Source: Sapria himalayana (taxonomy: Eukaryota; Streptophyta; Magnoliopsida; Malpighiales; Rafflesiaceae). From it: a stretch of DNA of 64,000 nt. The stretch spans positions 1 to 64,000 of the forward strand of contig JAREIK010003424.1 of assembly GCA_029783825.1 (NCBI GenBank), written 5' to 3'. Under the pieces are notes generated by a model. That model was not told where the DNA came from and searched no databases. It saw only the letters and a list, made by a program, of their open reading frames with translations. The first letter of the stretch is position 1. Each line of letters begins with the position of its first letter. The position numbers and the translations under genes are program-made. Of this stretch, positions 1 to 13,763 are shown piece after piece.

Positions 1-1166
1 AAATTATGAGTGATACAAATATAATTTAAATAATATATTTTCATCAAAAAAACTATAAGCTTATAAATGAAGCAAAACTAAAAAAAATTATTATTTAGTA
101 ATAAATTTTACTTTGATTTTGAATCAATTTAGGTTTTTTAATTATATTTTAATTTATATCTATCTTATTAATAATAGTTTATTAATTTATTTTTGATAAT
201 TGATATAATATCTATCAAAAAATTGTTTATATTAGTTTATATTTAGTTTATATTATATATAGTTATAATATTTATTATTACAAAATATTGTATTCACATT
301 TTTAAAAAATTTTAAAATTATTATATTTTCAAATGTTATAACCTTTGAAAATTTGAAAAAATATCAAAATAAATTTTTTTTATTTCATTGTTTGAATAAA
401 ACCTATAAACCATTAAATTCCTAAATACTTAAATCAATAACTTTTAGATCTCGAAACCCTAAATAGATAAATTTTTTTAACATGTATATCCTAGAAAATA
501 AATAATAAATCTCATTTTTATTTTTTTCATTTTAATTTTAAATATTCATTTTAAATATTTATTTGTTTATTTTTATATAAATATTAATTACAAAATAAAT
601 TATATGTCATACAAATATAATTTATATAAATTATTTATCAACAAAAAACTATAGATAAACTTTATAAAAGATGAAAAAATTAAAAACAAAAAAATATTAT
701 ATAGTAATATATTTTGCTTTGTTTCTGAATCATTTCAGGTTTTGTAATTATATTTTAATTGATATATAAATTATTAATAATAGATTATTAATTTATTTTT
801 TGATCATTATTAGAATATTTATCAATAAAAATGTTTATATTGAATTTATATGCTATATAAATTTAATAATTATTATAACAAAATATTGTATTCACTTTTG
901 AAAAAAGTTTTAAAATTTTTATATTTTCAAAGATTGTAACCTTTGAACATGTGAAAAAATAAATAAAATATTCTTTTTTTGTTATTTAATTGTTTAAATA
1001 ACACCTATAAATCACTAAATGCCTAAACACTTAAATCACTAAACTACAAATTCCCGATACCCCTATATAGATAATCATTTAAATAGGTATACCCTAAATA
1101 ATAATTAATAAATCTAATTTTTATTTGTTTAATTATAATTTAAAAAATTCATTTTGATTGTTAAGT

Positions 1167-1191
1167 TATATATATATATATATATATATAT
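1167..1191. repeat. (TA)n microsatellite at the E-C monomer junction
   Basis: A pure TA run directly before the 'ttaattataaaataaattatgagttaaaa' region of the monomer. The same run recurs at the same monomer position at 9996-10014 and 18897-18913, and on the opposite strand at 42353-42365. It therefore marks one specific monomer junction and is not random. Confidence 0.8.
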
Positions 1192-1815
1192 TAATTATAA
1201 AATAAATTATGAGTTAAAAATATAATTTATAAAAATTATTTTTCATCAAAAATAGATAAGCTTATAAAAAGAATAAAAATTTAAAAACAAATAATTATTA
1301 TTAAATAATATATTTTGCTTAGCTTTTGAATCATTTTAGGTTTAGATATTATATTTTAAGTAATATCAATCTTATTCATAATAGATTTTAAATTTATTTT
1401 TTGATAATTATTAGAATATCTATGAATAAAATTGTTTATATTGAATTTATATGATATATAATTATTATGATTATTATAAATAAATATTGTATTCACTTTT
1501 GAAAAAAAATTAAAAATTATTATATTTTCAAATGTTATAATCTTAAAAAATAAGAAAAAATAATAAAAATAAATTTTTAGTTATTTTATTTTTTAAATAA
1601 AACCTATATACCATCAAATGCTTACTTACTTAAATTAGTAAGCTCATAACCCCCGAAACCCCTAAATATATAAAGATTTTAACATCTATATACTACTTAA
1701 TCAATAATATATCTCATTTTTATTTCTATTTATTATAATTTTAAATATTCATTTTAATTATTTATACTTATTTTTTAGAAAAATTAATTGCAAAATTAAT
1801 TTCGAGTGAGACAAA

Positions 1816-1942
1816 TTTTGTGCTACTACTGCATCCCTGGCCTCTTAATACTTCCTTTCCTGCACTTACATGAAAATATTAAAAAAGAAAAAATATTTGG
1901 TTATACAAACAAATTATCAAAAAATAAATTTCATATATAGCA
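1816..1942. other. Short non-satellite insert of unknown origin
   Basis: About 127 bp interrupts the satellite between a type C and a type D monomer. Its first 60 bases (ctgcatccctggcctcttaa and neighbours) are clearly richer in C and G than the surroundings. The rest is AT-rich but does not follow the monomer. The satellite resumes at 'ataataaatc'. No counterpart is seen elsewhere in the window, and I do not recognise it. Confidence 0.6.
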
Positions 1943-4900
1943 ATAATAAATCTTAAATCTCATTTTAATTTGTATTCATTATAAATCTAAATATTCATTT
2001 TAAATATTTATTAGTTTATTTTTTATATAAATATTAATTACAAAATAAATAATTAGTCAGACAAATATAATATTAATAATTTACTTTTAATAAAAAAATA
2101 TAATCTTATAAAAAGAAGTAAAAATTTAAATACAAAAAATTATTATTTAGTAATAAATTTTACTTTGATTATGAATCATTTTAGGTTTTGTAATTATATT
2201 TTAATTTATATTTATCATATTAATAATAGTTTATTAATTAATTTTTTGATAATTGATATCATATCTATCAATAAAATTATTTATAATTAGTTTATATTAT
2301 ATATAATTATAATGATTATTATTACTAAATATTTTATTCACATTTTAAAAAAATTTTAAAATTATTATATTTTCAAATGTTATAACCATTGAATTTGTGA
2401 AAAAATAACAAAAATACTTTTTTTGTTATTTCATTGTTTAAATAAATCCAATAAACCTCTAAATACCGAAATACTTAAATCAATAACTCCTAAATCTCGA
2501 AAATCCTAAATAGATAATCATTTTAAACCGGTATACCCTAAATAATAAATAATAAATCTCAATATTATTTTTTTATTATAATTTAAAATATTCATTTTAA
2601 TTATTTATTCATTTATTTTTATATAATTATTAATTACAGAATAAATTGAGTTAGACAAATATAAATTATATAATTATTTTTCATCAAAAAAATATAGATA
2701 AACTTTTTAAAGAAAAAAAATTCAAAACAAGAAATTATTATATAGTAATATATTTTGCTTTGTTTCTGAATCATTTTAGATTTTGTTATTATATTTAAAT
2801 TGATATCTATTTTATTAATAATAGATTATTAATTTATTCTTTGATAATATTAGAATATTTATCAATAAAAATATTTATATTGAATTTATATGATATATAA
2901 ATATAATTATTATTATAACTAAATAAAGTATTCACTTTTGAAAAAAATTTAAAAATTTTTATATTTCCAAATGGTTATAACCTTTGAAAATATCAAAAAA
3001 TAAAAAAAATAAATTTTTTGATATTTTTTTATAAATAACACCTATAAACCACTAAATGAATACACAATTAAATCAGTAAGCTCCTAAACCCTGTAATGAC
3101 AAAATACATAAACCATTAAACCATTATATACTACTTAATAATTAATAAATCTAATTTTTAATTCTATTTATTATAATTTTAAATATTCATTTTGCTTATT
3201 TATTAGTATATTTTTATAATATTATTTATTACAAAATTAATTATGAGTGCGACAAATATAATTTCAAAAAAATATATCCTTATAAAAGAAGTAAAAATTT
3301 AAAAATTAAAAATTTTTATCCAGAAATATATTTTACTATAATTTTGAATCAATTTGGTTTTTGTAATTATTTTTTAATTAATATCTATCTTAATATCAAT
3401 AGTTTATAAATTTAATTATGATCACTATTATAATATATATCAATAAAATTATTTATTGAATTTATATGATATATAATTATTAATATTATTATAACTAAGT
3501 ATTGTATTCACATTTCAAAAAATTTTAAATATTATTATATTTTCGAAGGTTATAACCTATGAAAATGAGAAAAAATTATAGCAAATTTTTTTGATATTTT
3601 ATTTTTTTAAATAAAACGTATAAACCACTAAAAGCCCAAAAACATAAATCGCTAAAATCATAAATGAAAAAATCTCTAAATACTTAAAACATTAAACTGG
3701 TATACATTAATAATAAAAAATAAATATTATATTAAATTTTATTCAGTATAATTTTAAATTTTTATTTTTTTATTTATCAGTTTATTTTTATTGAAATATT
3801 AATTACATAATAAATTATTAATGAGATAGATCTAATTTAAATAAAAACACTATCCCTAAATAATAAATAATAAATAATAAATCGCATTTTTTTATTATAA
3901 TTTTAATTATTTATTTTAATTATTTATTTGTTTATTTATATATAAATATTAATTACAAAATAAATTGAGCTAGACAAAAATAATTTATATAAATTATTTT
4001 TCATCAAACAATTATAGATAAACTTTTTAAAAGAAAAAAAATTTTCAAAACAAAAAATTATTATATAGTAATATAATTGCTTTGCTTCTGAATCATTTTA
4101 GGTTTTGTAATTATATTTTAATTGATATCTATCTTATTAATAATAGATTATTAATTTATTTTTTGATCATTATTAGAATATTTATCAATAAAATTCTTTA
4201 TATTGAATTTACATGATATATAATTATAAAGATTATTATAACAAATTTTTTATTTACATTTGAAAATAATATAAAAATTATTATATTTTTAAAGGTTATC
4301 ATCTTTGAAAATGAGATTAAATCACAAAAATAAATTTTTTGTTATTTTATTGTTTATATAAAACCTATAAACTACTAAATGCCTAAATTCTTAAATCATT
4401 AAACCCCAAAACCCCAAAACACTTAAATACTTAAACATTTAAACCATCTTTAAAGGTCTAAGTATTTATAAATAATATATAAATATCTATCAATAAATAA
4501 TAGTTTATTAATTTATTTTTTGATCATTATTATATTTTTATTTATATTTAGTTTATTAATATCTATTGATAAAATTATTTATTTTTAAATAACATGATAT
4601 ATAATTATTAATTTATTATAACTAAATATTGTATTCACATTTGAAAAAAATTTAAAAATTATTATATTTATAAAGGTTATAACCTTCAAAATTGATAAAA
4701 AATTTGAAAAATAATTTTTTTTGTTATTTCATTATTTAAATAAAACATATAAACTACTAAATGCCTAAACACATAAATCACTAAACTCCTAAACTATTAA
4801 ATACTTAAACCATTAAACCGGTATACACTAAATAATTAATCATAAATCTCAATTTTAATTGTATTCATTATAATTTTAATATTCTATTTTATTATTTATT

Positions 4901-6638
4901 AGTTTATTTTTATAAAAATATTAATTGCAAAATAAAATTATGAATGAGACAATTATAATTTAAATAATTTATCTTCATTAAAAAATTTTATAAGCATATT
5001 AAATGAATCAAAAATTTAAAAATAAAAAATATTATTTAGTAATATATTTTACTTTTATTTTGAATCGTTTTAGGTTTTGCAAATATATTTTAATTAATAT
5101 TTATCTTATTAATAATAGTTTATTTATCTATTATATGATCAGTATTATAATATCGATCAATAAAATTATTTATATTGAATTTACATGATATTTAATTTTT
5201 ATGATAATTATAATTAAATATTGTATTAATATTTGAAAAAAAATTAAAAATTATAATATTTTCAATGGTTATAACCTTGAAAATTATAAAAAATCATAAA
5301 AATAATTTTTTTGTTATTTAATTATTTAAATAAAACTTATAATCCACAAAATACTTAAATACATAAATTACTAAACTTCTAAACCCTGATACTTCTGCAC
5401 CACACACACATAGCGACGGACCGGAGTACACACATGCACATATTATTGTCCATTTTGGTGTAGCATTTAGAGGAGCCAGCAAGTCCTAAATACAGCCAGA
5501 AGTATGGGCCACCAGCTTGTAGAGGGCCCCACTAGCAAGGCGGGATGATAACATTCAGACAACTGACGAGACTGAGCAACGTGGTCGGGAGTAAACCCAT
5601 GAGTAGCTAGTAGTGGGTCCCACTAGACATATCAGGCAGCATATAGAGCAACCCACCCATCGCCCAACAGGAGTAGTGGGTAATCAATGATTAATTAGAG
5701 AGCCGACAAAATCTGAAGCATCACCAAGCAGGCCCAGTAAGCAATGGAGTCAATACCATCTACAAGGGAGCGAATGATTCAAACATGCAGTTTTTGTTTG
5801 TAGTCTTATTTGTATTTTGGACTTTATATGCACCATGTACTTGTAGAGAAGGATCATGACATACTCACACACACAATCTTGTCTGTTTTCTATGTAGCAT
5901 GCAATGAGGGCAAGTGGACCCATGAGTATCTCTAAGTGGGGCCTACTAATGCATTTTGTAAATACACATTAGGCAATGCTACACTCCCAGGAGCAGAAGA
6001 CCCATCTTTATAGCATTTTGTAATTTTACTTGTATACTAGCTTGGTTGTACGCGTAGATAATTAGACTATGAGATGGAACTCATCACACATGAACACCGA
6101 TGCATGCATATTTTTTGATATTTTGTCGGTGCAACATACAGCCACTTCTTGGAGCTCGAGGTGAAAGCATTCTAACCCAAGAGATTCTCTTTTGAGGATC
6201 ATTGGAGCAAAAGAATGTAGAATTTAGAGGTGAGAATGAATATACAAAGTGCCATAGATATGGACTTGTAGATTTATGGGTATTCAGTTTTACATGTATT
6301 CCATTGCATAGTAATGACATAGGCAAAAGCTTGATGCTGCATGTCACACACATGCACAATCTTATATTTGCATAGTTTTAATATGGTGTATCATTCAGGT
6401 TCCTACAAAGGCTTGTAAAATCCGAATGGAAAGAATGTAGTGCACATAATGACTCAATGCCAACTCTGAAGTCCATGAATGCCAGGTGATTTTAGTTTTA
6501 TTCGTACGCTTGCAATTATTAGGCATTATGTTTTTTTATGTATTTTATGCACAGAGTCATTAAGGTGCATAGGATTTGGTGGGCTGGCCTAAATTAGTCA
6601 GCTTTTTAGTCTCTTGTAAGTGGTGTGCTTAAATGATG

Positions 6639-6644
6639 AATAAA
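6639..6644 (+). promoter_or_regulatory. Poly(A) signal AATAAA in U1
   Basis: AATAAA lies about 10 bases upstream of an A-rich tract (about 6655-6671). The same arrangement is seen in U3 and U4, and on the minus strand in U2. This looks like the 3' end of a polyadenylated transcript that was reverse-transcribed and inserted. The arrangement is seen in the sequence; retroposition is inferred. Confidence 0.55.
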
Positions 6645-6670
6645 GTGTTTATTTAAAAAAAAGAAAAAAA

Positions 6671-6752
6671 ACCATAAACCCTAAACTTTAAATCCTAAAC
6701 ATTAAACCATAAACGATAACCCTAATCCATAGACCCTAAATCCTAAATCTCA
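6671..6752 (+). repeat. Telomere-like tract in U1
   Basis: Degenerate CCCTAAA-type units (ccataaaccctaaacttt, then aatcctaaac and variants) for about 80 bp, starting immediately after the A-tract. Matching tracts are at about 34,586-34,675 (-), 51,482-51,562 and 58,809-58,892. They match the plant telomere heptamer in degenerate form. Confidence 0.7.
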
Positions 6753-6849
6753 TGTTATGCACTTTTATAATCAAATGACTAAGTGTTAAATTTAAATTGA
6801 AATACACAACTTTTATGAATGTCACAGATTTATATTTTTGTATATGTAA

Positions 6850-7170
6850 CACAAAGTCATGACTCAAGGGGTGAGTTATGGATTCAGTCTCTTTCTTGCT
6901 TTAGATTATTGTAGCATTAGCAATGGGCATGATTGTATATTTTGTCTCTAGAACACAAAATCATATCGATGAGAATATGCCATAACTTGTGTCTCTCTAT
7001 TGAACATATTGTTATGGCACATAGAATGATCATGAATACATATTTAATTATGATAAAACTGGGTCACAGCATAGGATATGACCATAGCTTGTGCATTTTA
7101 TCTTTATTTTGCAAAGTCATTGTAGTAGGAATGATTGTAACTTTGGAAATTTTTCAAGAGCAATAGTCAT
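6850..7170 (+). repeat. Degenerate ~52-bp tandem repeats in U1
   Basis: Related segments start near 6850, 6905, 6955, 7005, 7058 and 7111 (steps of about 50-55 bp). Each has a TCAT/ATTG-type opening, then an AATG(A/G)-centred core and 'ataactt' or 'tgtaact' endings. The ORF at 6933-7166 falls in this tract. It is open in U3 and U4 over shorter spans but broken in U2, so I treat it as repeat and not a gene. Confidence 0.45.
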
Positions 7171-7850
7171 GACCCTATACATAGTTAAAGCTAGAGTACT
7201 ACTCTTTATAACTTTCTATAGCTAAAATTCTTGGGATTAGAAATATCACTATGGCTTTTTCCTTTGATTTGTGACCTCAAGTGTCAATATGCAAGACTAA
7301 TATTTTGAGCAATGATTAAAACATTTTATACATTTGAATATTATTCATTTACACCTTTTTGGGTATTGTGAGCTTGTATACATAACTCATTTAATATAAA
7401 AAGAAAGAAATGATACTTTTCATATCCATGAGGATATAAAAAAAGAGCTTAGACATGCCAATACAATAAATTTTTTGATTCTTGATAGAAAGAGAGCCCA
7501 TACTTCTTGCCCTGTTCAAACCGCCTAGGGGCTAATTTGTTCTAATAGGAAAAGGTGGTTATTTATTTCGAGGTGAACTATGTTTTAAAAAATTTTTTTT
7601 GAGTGTGTGCATGAGAGATATTTTAGAAGAAATTACAATAATCAAGATAAATAGCATCCTCAACAATTAGCTATTTCAACACATAGGGGTACAACTTTGG
7701 TTTAGTCTGTTAGCGTACATGAGTCAAATTACCTTTAATAGCCTAGTGATTCAACATCAAATATGATGAGACATAATAAAGATAAATTAAAAGCTCCTAT
7801 TATTTTTGTTAGAGCTTTAGCAATCATTCTAGAGTTGATAGAGAAACAAA

Positions 7851-10800
7851 ATAAATTATTTAATTATTCAGCATAATTTTAAATTTTATTTTAATTATTT
7901 ATCAGTTTATTTTTATAGAAATATTAATTACAAAATAAATTATTAGTGAGACAGATCTAATTTAAATTACACCGGTATATCCTAAATAATAAAGAATAAA
8001 TCTTATTTTTTTTTCATTTTAATTTTAAATATTCAAATTTAATTAATTATTTGTTTATTTTTATATAAATATTAATTACAAAATAAATTATGAGTTACAC
8101 AAATATAATTTATAAAAATTATTTTTCATCAAAATAATATAGATAAACTTTTTAAAAGAAAAAAAAATTTCAAAAAAAAAATTATTATATAGTAATATAT
8201 TTTGCTTTGCTTTTGAATCATTTTTGGTTTTTTAATTATATTATAATTGATATATTTTTTTAATAATAGATTATTATTTTATATTTTAATCATTATTAGA
8301 ATATTTATCAATAAAATAGTTTTTATTAAATTTATATGATATATAAATATAATTATTATTATAACTAAAGATTGTATTCACTTTAGAAAAAATTTAAAAT
8401 TTATTGTATTTTCAAAGGTTGTAACCTTTGAAAATATCAAAAAATAATAAAATTAAATTTTTTGTTTATTTATTTTTTAAATAAAACCTATAAACCACTA
8501 AATGCATACACAGTTAAATAAGTAAACTCCTAGACCCCGTATTGCCTAAATATAGTAACCATTAAATAGATATATAATACATAATAAATAATAAATTTAA
8601 TTTTTATTTCTATTTATTATAATTTTAAATATTCATTTTAATTTTTTATTACTTTATTTTTATAGAAATATTTATTACAAAATAAATTATGAGTGCAACA
8701 GATATAATTTAAATAATTTTTTTTAATGAAATAATATATATACGCATATAAAAGAAGTAAAAATTTAAAATTATAATCCAGTAATATATATTACTTTAAT
8801 TTTGAATCAATTTGGGTTTTGTAAATATTTTTTAATTAATTTTTATGTTTTTATTAATAGTTTATTAATTTAATTTTTTATAATTATTATAATATATATC
8901 AATTCAATTGTTTATATTGAATTTATATCATATAGAATTATTAATATTATTATAACTATAATATTATATTTACATTTATAAAAATTTTAAATATTATTAT
9001 ATTTTCAAAGGTTATAAGCTAAGAAAATCAGAAAAAATTAAAATTTTTTTTTATTATTTTATTGTTTAAATAAAACCTATAAACCACTAAATGCCTAAAA
9101 ACATAAATTGCTAAATTTTCAAATTACAAAACATCTAAATACTTAATCCATTAAATTGGTATACATTAATAATAAATCATAAATCTCATTTTAATCTTTA
9201 TTCAGTATAATATAAAATTTTTATTTTAATTATTTATAAGTTTATTTTTTTTGATATATTAATTACAAAATAAATTATTACTGAGACAGATATAATTAAA
9301 ATTAAACTTGTATACCCTAAATAATAATTATTAAATCTCATTTTTTTTCATTATAATTTTAAATATTGATTTTAATTATTTATTTGTTTATTTTTATATA
9401 AATATTAATTACAAAATAAAGTATAAGTTATACAAATATAATTTATATAAATTATTTTTAAACAAAAGAAATATAGATAAAGTAATTAAAAGAAGAAAAA
9501 AACTAAAAACAAAAATTATTATATAGTAATATATTTTGCTTTGTTTCTGAATCATTTTAGGTTTTGTAATTATATTTTAATTGATATCTAACTTATTAAT
9601 AATAGATTATGAAATTATTTTTTTATCATTATTATAATATTTATCAAAAAAAATGTCTATATTGAATTTATATGATATATATATATAATAATTATTATAA
9701 CTAAATATTATATTCACTTTTGGAAAAAAATTTATAATTATTATATTTCCAAAGATTATAATCTTTTAACATGTGAAAAATAAAAAAAAATATTTTTTTT
9801 TGTAATTTAATTGTTTAAATAAAACCTATAAACCACTAAATGCATAAACACTTAAATCACTAAACTACAAAATCCTGATACTCGTATATAGATAATCATT
9901 TAAACTGGTATAACCTAAATAATAATTAATAAATCTCATTTTTATTTGTTTTCATTATAATTTAAAAATTCATTTTGATTCTTTAGTTTTTTATTTATAT
10001 ATATATATATATATTAATTATAAAATAAATTATTATTTAAAAATATAAATTATAAAAATTAAGTTTCATCAAAAAATAGATACGGTTATAAAAAGAATAA
10101 AAATTTAAAAACAAATAATTATTATTAAGTAATATATTTTGCTTTGCTTTTTATTCATTTGATATTATATTTTAAGTAATATCAATATTATTCATTATAG
10201 ATTTTTAATATATTATTTGATCATTATTAGAATATCTATCAATAAAATTGTTTATATTGAATTTATATGATATATAATTATTATGATTATTATAAATAAA
10301 TATTTATTCACTTTTTGAAAAAAGTTTAAAAATTATTATATTTTCATAGGTTATAACCTTTGAAAATATCAAAGAATAATTTTTTTTATTTTATTTTTAA
10401 AATAAAAATTATAAACCACTAAATGCATACATAGTTAAATCAATAAACTTCTAAATCCCGTAATGCCTAAATACATAAACCATTAAATTTTTATATACTA
10501 CTTAATAATTAATAAATCTAATTTTTATTTCTATTTATTATAATTTTAAATATTTATTTTAATTATTTATTAGTTTATTTTTATAGAAATATTTATTACA
10601 AAATAAAATATGAGTGCGAAAAATATAATTTAATTAATTTATTTTTAATAAAAAAATATGCTTATAACAGAAGTAAAAATTTAAAAATTAATAATTATTA
10701 TCAAGTAATATATTTTACTTTAATTTTTAATCAATTTGAGTTTTGTAAATATTTTTTAATTAATATCTATCTTTTTAGTAATAGTTTATTAATTTAATTT

Positions 10801-13420
10801 TGGATCATTTATATATTATCTATCAATAAAATTGTTTATATTGAATTTATATGATATATAATTATTAATATTATTATAACTAAATATTGTATTCACATTT
10901 TAAAAAATTGTAAATATTATTATATTTTCAAAGGTTATAACCTATTAAAATGATAACAAATTATAAAAATTTTTTTGTTTATTTTTTTTATAAAAAACCT
11001 ATAAACCATTAAAAGCCTAAAATCATAAATCGCTAATATAGTAACGAGAAAACCTCTAAATACTTAAACCATTAAACTGGTATACATTAATAATAAATTT
11101 TAAATCTCAATTTAATATTATTCATTATAATTTTAAATTTTTATTTTAATTATTTATCTGTTTATTTCTAAAGAAATTCTAATTTCAAAATAAATTATTA
11201 GTTCGACAGATCTAATTTAAATTAAACCGGTATCCCTAAATAATAAATAATAAATCTTATTTTTTTTCATTATAAATTTAAATAATCATTTTAATTATTT
11301 ATTTGTTTATTTATAATAAATATTAATTAAAAAAATAAATTGAATTAGACAAATAAATTTATATATATTAATTTTCATCAAAAAATTATAAATAAACTTT
11401 TTAGAAGAAAAAAAAAATTTCTAAGCAAAAAATTATTATATAGTAAAATAATTTGCTTTGATTCTGAATCATTTTAGTTTTTATAGATATATTTTAATTG
11501 ATATCTTTCTTTTTTTAATTGAAATCTATATTATTAATAATAGATTATTAATTTATTTTTTATCATTATTAGAATATTTATCAATAAAATTGTTTATATT
11601 GAATTTATATGATATATGAATATTATAACTAAAGATTGTATTCACTTTTGAAAAAAAGTTAAAAATTATTATATTTTGAATGGTTATAACATTTGAAAAT
11701 ATTAAAAAATAATAAATATATATTTATTGTTATTTTATTTTTTAAATAAACCCTATAAACCACTAAAAGCCTAAAAACATAAATTGATAAACTCTTAAAT
11801 GTCAAGACCTCTAAATACGTATTCCATTAAACTGGTATACATTAATAATAAATCATAATTCTCATTTTAATTTTTATTCAGTATAATTTTAAATTTTTAT
11901 TTTAATTATTTATCAATTTATTTATATAGAAATATTAATTACCAAATAAATTATTAGTGAGACAGATCTAATTTAAATTAAATCGGTATCCCTAAATAAT
12001 AAATAATAAATATCATTTTTTTTTCATTATAATTTTAAATATTCATTTTAATTATTTATTTGTTTATTTATATATAAATATTAATTACAAAATAAATTGA
12101 GTTAGGCAAATATAATTTATATAAATTGTTTTTCTTCAAAAAATTATAGTTAAACTTTTTAAAAGAAAAAAAAAAAATTCAAAGCAAAAAATTATTATAT
12201 AGTAATATGTTTTGCTTTGCTTCTGAATCATTTTAGGTTTTATAATTATATATTAATTGATATCTATCTTATTAATAATAGATTATTAATTTATTTTTTG
12301 ATCATTATTTGAATATTTATCAATAAAATTATTTATATTGAGAAAAATTTTAAAATTATTATATTTTCAAAGGTTATAACCATTGAAAATGTGAAAAAAT
12401 ATAAAAAAATATTTTTTCTTTGTTATTCTATTGTTTAAATAAAACCTATACATCACTAAATGCTTAAGCATTTAAATCACTAAACTAAAAAATTCTGATA
12501 CTTTTATATAGATAATTCTTTAAATCGGTATACCCTAAATAATAATTAATAAATTTAATTTTTAGTTGTTTTCATTATAATTTAAAAAATTCATTATGAT
12601 TATTTAGTTTTTATTTTTATATATGTATTATTTATAAAATAAATTATGAGTTAAAAATATAATTTATAAAAATTATTTTTAATCAAAAAATTGATAAGCT
12701 TATAAAAAGAATAACAATTTAAAAACAAATAATTATTATTTAGTAATATATTTTGCATTTATTATGAATCATTTTAGGTTTTGATATTTTAATTTAAGTA
12801 ATATCAATCTTATTCATAATAGATTTTTAAATTATTTTTTGATAATTTTTAGAATATCTATCAATAAAATTGTTTATATTAAATTTATATGATATATACT
12901 TATTATGATTATTATAATTAAATATTGTATTCGCTTTTGAAAAAAATTTAAAAATTATTATATTTTCAAAGGTTATAATCTTAAAAAATGAGAAAAAATA
13001 ATAAAAATAAATTTTTAGTTATTTTATTTTTTAAATAAAACTTATAGACCATCAAATGCTTACTTTCTTAAATTAGTAATCTCATAAACCCCGAAACCCC
13101 TAAATATATAAAGATTTTAACATCTATATACTACTTAATAAATAATAAATCTAATTTTTATTTCTATTTATTATAATTTTAAATATTCATTTTAATTATT
13201 TATAGTTATTTTTTATAAAAATTAATTACAAAATTAATTTCGAGTGAGACAAATATTATTTAAATAATTTATTTTAAATCAAAAAAAACATAAGGTTATA
13301 AAAAGAATAAAAATTAAAAATTAAATTTTATTATTTACTAATTTCTTTTGATTTGATTTTGAATAATTTTGTGTTATAGAAATATATTTTATTATTATTT
13401 ATATTATTAATAATAGTTTA
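7851..13420 (+). repeat. Satellite block S2, forward polarity
   Basis: Begins mid-monomer with 'attattcagcataatttt', then p, B, A, p, E, C, A, p, B-like monomers, then an E-C pair. A type p junction (deletion fusing 'gacagatctaatttaaat' to 'accggtat') is visible near 7948-7985, 9275-9310, 11,195-11,235 and 11,955-11,990. No gene is visible in this stretch. Confidence 0.88.
9996..10014. repeat. (TA)n microsatellite
   Basis: TA run at the same E-C monomer junction as at 1167-1191. Confidence 0.75.
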
Positions 13421-13763
13421 TAGCAATACTACATTTTTTAAAAAAATACTTAAAATATTAAGGAATAGCTAAAGATGACCACAAACGTTAGTAGCATCAA
13501 TTACTAGTTAATTAATTGCTAAAATTAGGCAGCTTAATATAACAAAAAAATACAACTAATAACAACCATGATAATAATCATTTGAAAAGCCTATCTCGAA
13601 ACAGCAAAGAAAATCCAAACCCAATTAATTATCTTTTTTACAACTCCTCCCGTTTCTTCCTCCACTATAGAAGGACAACCAAAGATGAGAACGTGTTAAT
13701 CATGTAGACATCAATTTTTAAGATGAAAGAGTAATAAAAAAACAAAATATTACCTTATAAAAT

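Larger units (their letters stand above)
1..5390 (+). repeat. Satellite block S1, forward polarity, ~600-bp monomers
   Basis: Tandem diverged monomers. The palindrome core recurs near 326, 924, 1525, 2369, 2963, 3540, 4287, 4667 and 5260, so the spacing is about 577-601 bp except where an insert (2369) or a partial monomer (4287, 4667) intervenes. Forward polarity means the telomere-like tract reads 'aaacctataaaccactaaatgcc' (split here only as a label) on the + strand. By monomer variants I read the order D, E, C, insert, D, B, A, p, B, p, M, X. No gene is visible. The 61-codon ORF at 5003-5188 is AT-rich satellite sequence and is not supported as a protein. Satellite identity is inferred from tandem periodicity; I cannot match it to a named family. 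Confidence 0.9.
1943..7850 (+). repeat. Higher-order repeat copy 1 (D-B-A-p-B-p-M-X-U)
   Basis: The order of monomer variants followed by the U unit is repeated, inverted, at about 33,503-39,300, and in forward orientation at about 54,770-59,990 (without X). Diagnostic variants are shared. These include the 'accatctttaaaggt' segment near 4441, also near 36,890 (-) and 57,186, and the 'aatattttcaatggttataac' palindrome variant just before U, shared with the U2 and U3 flanks. The type letters are mine, based on visual comparison; alignment would refine the borders. Confidence 0.7.
5391..7850 (+). repeat. Composite repeat unit U, copy 1
   Basis: A GC-richer block embedded in satellite, with near-full-length relatives at 33,503-35,958 (-), 50,379-52,660 (+) and 57,541-59,990 (+). 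The left edge follows satellite 'ctaaaccctgat'. The right edge is at 'gagaaacaaaataaatta', after which the satellite resumes about 90-100 bp further along its monomer. The unit has two halves. The first (about 5391-6671) ends with AATAAA and an A-tract. The second (about 6671-7850) starts with a telomere-like tract. I see no terminal inverted repeats, LTRs or open coding frame shared by all copies. The 77- and 91-codon ORFs here are not preserved in all copies and are not called. This copy differs most from the other three at several sites. Confidence 0.85.

Noticed and set aside
5003..5188. Recurring hydrophobic-looking ORFs (also 24,850-25,086, 30,644-30,838 and 49,407-49,652)
   Set aside because: They come from the same AT-rich monomer segment, are rich in I/Y/L/N/K because of base composition, and are broken in most monomers.
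6084..6359. 91-codon minus-strand ORF in U1
   Set aside because: Antisense to the AATAAA/A-tract direction and interrupted by indels in the other U copies.
6671..6752. A true chromosome end
   Set aside because: The telomere-like tract is short, degenerate and internal, and is repeated in every U copy.
6933..7166. Conserved-looking ORF in the second half of U (also 51,798-51,992 and 59,083-59,268)
   Set aside because: It lies in degenerate ~52-bp repeats, has different ends in each copy, and U2 has a stop and indels in the same frame.
5391..7850. U as an LTR retrotransposon, DNA transposon or Helitron
   Set aside because: No terminal direct or inverted repeats, no TC...CTRR ends with a hairpin, no target duplications and no coding domain were found.
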